Positions 58,901 to 64,000 of a DNA stretch of 64,000 nt are shown in pieces. Source of the DNA: Micractinium sp. NFX-FRZ (Eukaryota > Chlorophyta > Trebouxiophyceae > Chlorellales > Chlorellaceae); assembly GCA_029339195.1 (NCBI GenBank), contig JAPTJF010000053.1, positions 124,001 to 188,000 of the forward strand. Reading direction: 5' to 3'. Every line of letters starts with the position of its first letter. The first letter of the stretch is position 1. Position numbers and translations under genes: made by a program. A model generated the notes under the pieces. That model was not told the origin of the DNA. It saw nothing but the letters and a program-made list of their open reading frames with translations, and made no database searches.

Positions 58901-59589
58901 GCTGGAGTATGCGCTGCAAACCGATGGGCTGGCGGGGCGGCACAGCTGCCCCAGCGAGCTGTTTGACAGGTGGGTGGGTGGGTGGGTGGGTGGTGAGCTG
59001 GCAGGTGGGGTGGAGGGCATGCAGGGCCGGTGTTGGAGGGTGCAGTTTGTTTTCAGGTGCGCCACAGGTCGGCGGGGGTTGCTTGCAGCAGAGGCGTGTG
59101 CGCCGGGAGGTGAGGCGGCCCCCTGCCGCGCTAGGCAGCTCGGGGGCCTGCTGGGTCTGCAACTGCTGGTTGGAGAGCTGACAGGGCAGGGCAGTATGGG
59201 CCTCATTGAGACGTTTTTCAACTGGCAAGGCTTTGCGAGGAGGCACAAGCCAGGTGGGCTGGCCGGTGGGTCGGTCAGCAGTGAGAGGTGTGTGTGGAGT
59301 AGGCTGGGCACGCAAGTGGTACCAGGCAAGGTGGGCGCGAGCCACCGCGCGCACCCCTCACACCAGCCCTTTTGTGCCTCACACACAAACCGCTGCCTCA
59401 CCGACCCTGGCCACCCTGCCCCCCACCCGCCCCCGCGTAACTGTTTCCAGGTACCTCAACACCTGCTTCGACCAGGGCAGCCGCACCATCCGCAGCGAGG
59501 AGGCGATCCTCATTTCAATGGCCTTCCTGCAGCCCGCCATCAGCGCCGGGGCGGCACAGCAGCCGCCGGCAGGCGGCGGCACGCAATGA
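55903..59589 (+). CDS. SPOUT1 (C9orf114)-type RNA methyltransferase (eight exons)
   Basis: Exons 55903-55994, 56218-56374, 56984-57093, 57482-57662, 58167-58272, 58460-58579, 58819-58969, 59451-59589; 1056 nt, 351 aa. A Lys-rich N-terminus (MGSDKKSKRKDKEAKSG) suggests a nuclear or nucleolar address. The family core follows: LATLLAGQIARAAAIFNVDE, LQFMETPQYLKKALIP, HPDLKYAGVLPPLDAPHHLR, KRGLYWGYITRIAP, GYDLTVGTSERGE, HLLVVFGGPQGLE, FDRYLNTCFDQGSRTIRSEEA. The SPOUT fold binds S-adenosylmethionine in a knotted C-terminal part; human SPOUT1 is linked to rRNA or small-RNA methylation and spindle function. Length and all junctions fit. Four intron regions carry exon-edge copies. Confidence 0.92.
56883..57008 (+). 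repeat. Copy of SPOUT1 exon 3 start
   Basis: GTGGTTGTGCTGGACTACAC at about 56883 precedes the real exon start GTGGTTGTGCTGGACGACAT at 56984. Confidence 0.8.
57061..57300 (+). repeat. Three copies of SPOUT1 exon 3 3' edge
   Basis: CTGCAGTTCATGGAGACGCC occurs at the real exon (about 57059), again at about 57145, and in decayed form at about 57260 (CTGCAGGTCATGGAGACGCC). Confidence 0.9.
57362..57530 (+). repeat. Copy of SPOUT1 exon 4 start
   Basis: CACCCCGACCTCGAGCACGC at about 57383 mirrors the exon's CACCCCGACCTCAAGTACGC at about 57497, with the flanking bases also similar. Confidence 0.8.
58351..58505 (+). repeat. Copy of SPOUT1 exon 6 start
   Basis: CCCCCGTGTGAAGCAGGCCC at about 58356 (behind GTGCAGG) parallels the real CCCCCGTGAGAAGCGGGGCC at about 58461; downstream CACCCGCAT-like sequence matches too. 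Confidence 0.75.
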
Positions 59590-59660
59590 CGATGACCACA
59601 ATTGAGGAGTGCCTGTGTGCAGAGGTTCAGTATGCATGATTGGTTGTACGTCGACGCAAA

Positions 59661-59665
59661 TGTAA
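59661..59665 (+). terminator. Putative polyadenylation signal of SPOUT1
   Basis: TGTAA 72 bases past the stop. Confidence 0.5.
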
Positions 59666-60516
59666 CCTGACTTTGACTGAATGAAGATTGCAGAAGGGCA
59701 GATGGCGCGGCTGCGCATGCAGCATGATTCGAGACAGCAGGGTCACTTCAATTCGACCCAAGAGGGTAATGTGCGGTGCCTCTAAACTGGGGAGGAGTGA
59801 CGCGACTTGGCATGACGTGGCGTGACATGGCCCAGACCGCCCGGCCTGGAAGGCCAGCAGTCACCGGCGGTGGTCATGCATGTATCGCTTCGCCATGCAT
59901 GTATCGCTTGACCATGCTTGTATTGCTGCATGGCTGCACCAGTCCGATAGCCGGCAGAGGGGGCCCACACCTTCGCTTGTTTCCTCAACCCACGCACCCA
60001 CGCCCAGGGGCCCTCGCCAGGGCACATTCTGCTTCTTCTTCTGCAAGGGCGAAAGTTTCTGCCCTAGCGGTGCTTGCCACCAGCGCTGAGACGCAGCACA
60101 GCCGTGTGTACATGTGTACACAGTGCGGGCCATCACGTGTCGGCACGACCTGCCCTCTGGGGGACTCCGCTGCATGGGAAGCTAGGGTTTACACCACATG
60201 TGCCTGCTTATACCTGCAACCTGCGGTACGTACCTTTGGCAGTGCGCTCAACGCTCAAGCAACACCGCATGGCCACAACGCTGACCAACAGAGCCTGGGG
60301 CGGCCAGCCCTGGGCTGGCAAGTGGCCAGCGGCTCTTCAGACTGGGCAGCTGAAGAAGAATACGCCCTTGGGCGTGAGTGGGTTCAAGTTGAGGAGACCA
60401 GCAGAGGTGTGGAGACCCATGGCGGGGGCCCCCTCCGCTGGCTACCAGATTGGGCAGCTGCAGGGCGAGCTGGTGCATGCACTGTGGGAACTGTGGTGGT
60501 CAGGCAGCTCCGTCAG

Positions 60517-60550
60517 CAGTGCGCCCCCGCGCCGGCGCGGGGGCGCACTG
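60517..60550. repeat. 34-base perfect palindrome
   Basis: Centred between 60533 and 60534, with 17-bp arms and no spacer, beginning CAGTGCGCCCCCGCGCC. It lies upstream of the unknown gene copy 1. Confidence 0.95.
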
Positions 60551-60875
60551 AGGCCCATGCCCTCCGCTGCCGGTTTCTGTTGCTCTTTGCACGCGGCAGT
60601 AAGGTCGTCCTTGATCTTCGTCGCTGCACACTGCCAGCGGCTTTGTGCTGGTGTTTGTACATGCAGGTTGTACACGGTGCTTGTACATGGAGGGGATTCC
60701 TGGTGACGTGGCAGGGACTGCCTGCCACCTGTGCACTGCCAGGAAGAGGGATCTACTGCCGCTCAGACCCCTTGTAGTCTGCCCCTTTGGTCATAGGCAC
60801 ATTTGGTCAACATCTGACAGTGCCCGTCACCCAAGCAGTCCACCACTTTTCGGGCCGCCCGGTACAATACTATCC

Positions 60876-62171
60876 ATGGTGTCCACTTGTGAAAGCCCGG
60901 CCAGTGCCGTCCCGCTTCAAAACCAATCCGCCATACAAAGCCTGCGTGTGCAGCTGGGAGGGCTCAAGGAGCGCAAAGAGCTGCTGCGCTGGTGAGAGTT
61001 GTGAAGTCAGTCCTGCTCGCGCTGGGGCCCCAAGCAGATTTGTGTGCCTAGCATTATCTCGGAAACACGTCCATGTCTAACCAGGGCGGGGCGGGGTGGC
61101 GGACATGTGCCGACTCTGGCGCAACGCCGTGCGCACGGCAGTCGAAGGAGCTCGAGGACAGTACTAGTACTCTGAGCTCCGATCCCCGCCCCCCTTCCGG
61201 ATCCTCGTATGGAAGTCTTGAAAGCCTTGCCGTCTGTATGACATTCACGGTGTTGCTGCACTCTCTGGGCTTACATCATTTGGAAGCAAGCAAGCAAAGC
61301 ACATGTATGTGACCGTTCTGCTGCAGGCTGGGAGACGCCAGGCGGTTTGCGCTGCACTCTACCACAGCCCCTGAGACGTCCGGCAACCGCCCGGCCCTGG
61401 ATTCTGGGGGCGCGGGCACAGGTGTGTCACCGCCGCCGCCGCAGCATCCGCGGGGAGTCCACGGCGCATGATCAAATCGGCAGCAAGCGGATTGACAGCA
61501 ATTGTGTGTTGCATGGGCCCATGCAACACACACACCGGGGGCCCAGCGGTATGCAGACGGAAGGCCACCCTTTGCGCATCAGTGCCTCTAACAAGTTGCG
61601 GGCTGAAAGCAGCGTCGCATTGGAGCAGGGGGCTTGCACGCCCGCCGCTGAACATGCCCAACACACCACCTCCTGCAGCTTAATCATCCCGGTTGCCTCC
61701 CACCACTGCCCCCACATCGCAGGCGTGTTTATTCCGGAGTACCTCCAGCAGCACGGGCGCAGCCGCCCCCGCTCGTCGTCAGGCGGTCGCCGCAGCAATG
61801 CAGAGCAGTGCGCGCATGGCGCCAAGGCCTCCGCCCAGCAGCAGCAGCAGCAGAAGCAGCCACCAGGCAGCCCGATCAGCACGCTGCCGGCTGCCTGCGC
61901 TGAGCCAGCCGTCCTAAGGCTGCCTTGCGATCGCGACTTCTTCAAAGCGCTCGTGTGTCCCCGCTCCCCGCTGCGCGCCCGCTGCAGCAAGGCAGAGCAG
62001 CGCACGCAGGGGGGAAAGGCCGCCGCCCAGCAGCAGCAGGAGCAGCCTGGCAGCCCGACCAGCACGCTGCCTGCTGCCGGCGCTGAGCCTCAGGCTGAGC
62101 CAGCCTGGCATGGCCTCAGGCTGCCCTGCGACCTCGAGTTCTTCCAGGCACTGGTGTGCAACCGGCCATGA
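60876..62171 (+). CDS. Unrecognised protein, copy 1 (three exons)
   Basis: Exons 60876-60991, 61327-61421 and 61723-62171 sum to 660 nt, 219 aa. Exon 1 ends in a helix-like segment SAIQSLRVQLGGLKERKELL, exon 2 continues RWLGDARRFALHSTTAPET, and exon 3 starts VFIPEYLQQHGRSRPR. Exon 3 holds an internal repeat of about 60 residues: each half has a Gln run, GSPxSTLPAA-AEP and a LRLPCDxxFFxALVC ending. I do not recognise the family. The charged helix, Gln-rich linkers and lack of a signal peptide hint at a soluble regulatory protein, but that is speculation. The model is supported by the paralogue downstream, which has the same intron positions and phases (2, then 1). Confidence 0.6.
61503..61532. 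repeat. 30-base perfect palindrome in intron 2
   Basis: Centred on GGGCCC at 61517/61518, with 15-bp arms beginning TGTGTGTTGCATGGG. It is intronic in copy 1 of the unknown gene. Confidence 0.95.
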
Positions 62172-63245
62172 GACAGCGGCGGCCCCTCATGAGGTGATCA
62201 ACCTCACACACAAGAAGCAGTAAGGTGTCCCACTACACGAATGTGACCACGGCCAAGGGCGCATGCTTCTTTTTCTTTCTTCTTCTTCTGTCCCACCCTC
62301 GCTGGTTTCCTAAACCCACGCCAGAGGGCTTCTTCTTCTTCTTCTTCTTCTTCAATAAGATGGTGTTCCACGCCTGTCTGCCAGTCGGACTACACCCACA
62401 CCCTCACCTTGCAATTGCCCGCCTGCCGCGACTGCATACTATTATCATCATGATAATCAGCCCTGCCTGCAGCACTTGTACGCACGCCTCACTCGCCGCA
62501 TCGCACGCCTGCATACCCCCCACCACACACGAATGCTTCTGAGAGTCCCGCAGTCTGATTGCCGCAAACAGAGTGTGACGCAGACCCCTGCTTTCATACA
62601 TCTGCATGCAAGGAAAGGTCACCGTTTTTTATCTGCTCCTTTTTTGTCTGCTCTCTGCTCAGGCTAAGCACTGTAAAATTAGCTCTGACTGGTGGATTGA
62701 AATTTCAGCCTGCTGAGCAAGGGCATCTGGTGCGGCTGCGCGTACGCAGGCAGCATACCTGGGCTGGCAAGTGGCCAGCTGATCTGCAGACTGGGCAGGG
62801 CGAGGTGGTGGTCATCAGGCAGCTCCTGTCAGCAGGGGTGGTGGCCAGGCAGCTCCTGTCGGCAGGGGGGTGGCGAGTCCACTCCAGTCGGCAGGGCGGT
62901 GGCCAGTCAACTCCAGTCAGTAGCCGGAAGCGTCGAGTCCCACGCCCTCTCCTGCAGGTTTCTTTTCCTCACTGCATGCGTGAGTAAGGATGCTCTTGCT
63001 ACCTCCAGCTCCAGGCGTGTTGGGGGGTACCAGTCACATGCAGGGTTCCCTGTGACGTGGCAGGCGGGAGCCCCTTGCCAGGTGGACATGCTGCCGGCAA
63101 CGGGTGGAGCTCGGCAACCGTCTGAGCCTCTACACCATTCAGGCACGTCAGTTCTTCCCCTCTGATCGACATCTGGCCGCCTTTTCGGCCACCTCTGCCC
63201 GGGCAGCACTTGCTCACTATCCCGAGGGCCGGTACAGTATTTCCG
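62172..63245. other. Spacer between the two unknown-gene copies
   Basis: Holds polypyrimidine CTTCTT runs (62268-62352), an AT-richer part (62600-62710), and at about 62810-62930 four or so imperfect copies of a GGCAGCTCCTGTC / GGCAGGG(C)GGTGGC unit. No exon recognised. Confidence 0.45.
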
Positions 63246-64000
63246 ATGAATGGCAGCCCCTCCAACGCCGCCGGCCAGCTTCACGACCATTCCGCGATCC
63301 AGAGCCTTCGTGTGCAGCTGGGGGCGCTCAAGGAGCGCAAGGAACTGCTGCGATGGTGAGACCACTGCTCGCACTGAGGCTCCAAACCGAGTCGTGCGCC
63401 ATAGTGTGAGCTCTGAGGCTCCCATGGTCACATAAATGCCTGCCACTGGCCCCGGCGGGAGTCGACCGGTGCCTTTCCACGCCGGCCGGGACGCTGCAAG
63501 GCCGGGGCACGCACTTGGAGCCCCCACCCTGGTCCGCACGGTCCTTTGATGGCCTTTTTGGAAGTCTTGAAAGCCCTTGTCGCTGCTGGATTTTAGGTGT
63601 GTGTCCGTACACTCTGTCCAGCGTGGAAAGAGTTCACGAGCCCACGAGTATGTGACCGTTCTGCTGCAGGCTGGGGGACGCCAAGCGCTTTGCACTGCGC
63701 TCTGCCACAACCGTTGAGACGTTGGGGAGCCGCCGGGCCCTGCAAGCGGCGCATTCATTCGAGGGCGCGGGTACAGGTGTGTGTCACCGCCGACGCTCTG
63801 CCGCCGCTCCGCCACTGCAGGGAGGTCGCAGCGCATGCCGAACTCGCAAGCTGGGCAGGGGGGTGGCAGCCATATTTCGCGAGTGGGGGACCAGGGCTGG
63901 CCAAGCCCACACCGTTGCGCAGCAGCACTCATGGCGCATTGCGGGCAGAGAGCCCTGTGCTGCGCTGTAAAGGCAGGGGGCTTGCACGCCCGCCGCTGAA
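63246..64000 (+). CDS. Unrecognised protein, copy 2 (cut by window end)
   Basis: Exon 1 63246-63355 starts MNGSPSNAAGQLHDH and ends HSAIQSLRVQLGALKERKEL with the same phase-2 junction as copy 1. Exon 2 63670-63776 codes WLGDAKRFALRSATTVETLG and ends in phase 1. The third exon, expected to start VFIPEYL, would lie past the window edge, because the intron is about 300 bases in copy 1. Conservation of both exons and intron phases against diverged flanks supports a real gene pair. Confidence 0.55.

Larger units (their letters stand above)
59590..60875. other. Intergenic with start of tandem duplication
   Basis: Contains the SPOUT1 3' flank, a short ATGCATGTATCGCTT repeat near 59876-59935, and, from about 59960, the upstream half of a duplicated unit. 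No confident exon. Confidence 0.45.
59960..64000 (+). repeat. Diverged tandem duplication of an unknown gene
   Basis: Unit 1 (about 59960-62230) and unit 2 (about 62270 to beyond 64000) share order and sequence: TTTCCT(C/A)AACCCACGC and CTTCTT runs, CTGGCAAGTGGCCAGC with TGCAGACTGGGCAG-like text (60313, 62763), GTGACGTGGCAGG (60702, 63052), then homologous exons 1 and 2. Intergenic parts are far more diverged than exons. Confidence 0.75.

Noticed and set aside
60074..60706. 210-codon plus-strand ORF in the spacer
   Set aside because: Spans a palindrome and tandem noncoding repeats; its counterpart in unit 2 does not keep the frame beyond a short block.
62559..62987. 142-codon ORF upstream of unknown gene copy 2
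   Set aside because: Only WAGKWPA-LQTGQ is shared with the unit 1 frame, which is explained by DNA-level duplication; no splice structure.

Overview
The window looks like nuclear DNA from a green alga, most likely a trebouxiophyte of the Chlorella/Micractinium type (inference). The base composition is very GC-rich and there are about 100 short spliceosomal introns with GT-AG or GC-AG ends. TGTAA polyadenylation motifs follow several genes. The gene set mixes plant genes (Rubisco activase, Alba, pantothenate synthetase) with general eukaryotic ones. I found no bacterial-style operons, CRISPR arrays, rRNA or convincing tRNA.

Layout: 0-0.3 kb, last exon of an unidentified gene. 1.3-2.6 kb (-), uninterrupted coiled-coil ORF. 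3.3-5.6 kb (-), GINS subunit PSF1. 6.0-8.4 kb (+), BSD-domain protein. 9.1-10.7 kb (-), Alba protein, divergent from Rubisco activase (10.9-15.6 kb, +). 16.5-19.9 kb (+), telomere-binding-like Myb protein. 20.6-23.3 kb (-), mitochondrial carrier of the thiamine pyrophosphate type, divergent from an 11.6-kb diacylglycerol lipase gene (23.5-35.1 kb, +). 35.8-38.4 kb (-), pantothenate synthetase. 39.5-50.2 kb (+), a secreted purple acid phosphatase built from repeated modules and hydroxyproline-type proline-rich linkers. 50.9-51.7 kb (-), ankyrin repeats. 52.6-55.7 kb (-), Rab geranylgeranyltransferase beta. 55.9-59.6 kb (+), SPOUT1-type RNA methyltransferase. 60-64 kb, two tandem copies of an unrecognised gene, the second cut by the window end.

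Exon chains were assembled by hand. For PSF1, BSD, Alba, activase, the Myb protein, the carrier, PanC, SPOUT1 and the unknown gene, the listed exon lengths sum to an exact open frame, and most junctions agree with known family sequences. The genes are unrelated housekeeping and secretory functions in head-to-head and tail-to-tail pairs, not a pathway cluster.

The most striking signal is not a gene. In at least eight genes the sequence at an exon edge is repeated, usually decayed, inside the neighbouring intron. Copies of an exon's 3' end follow its donor, and copies of an exon's 5' start precede its acceptor. Examples lie in PSF1, Alba, the Myb protein, the carrier, diacylglycerol lipase (many), PanC, RabGGTase beta and SPOUT1. 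Separately, about six introns appear to use GC donors, some with the sequence AG|GCAAG. Other notable items are the modular phosphatase with a near-identical internal duplication, a diacylglycerol lipase whose catalytic serine codon is split by an intron, a 40-base poly-G run beside a splice acceptor, and two long perfect palindromes in the terminal tandem duplication.
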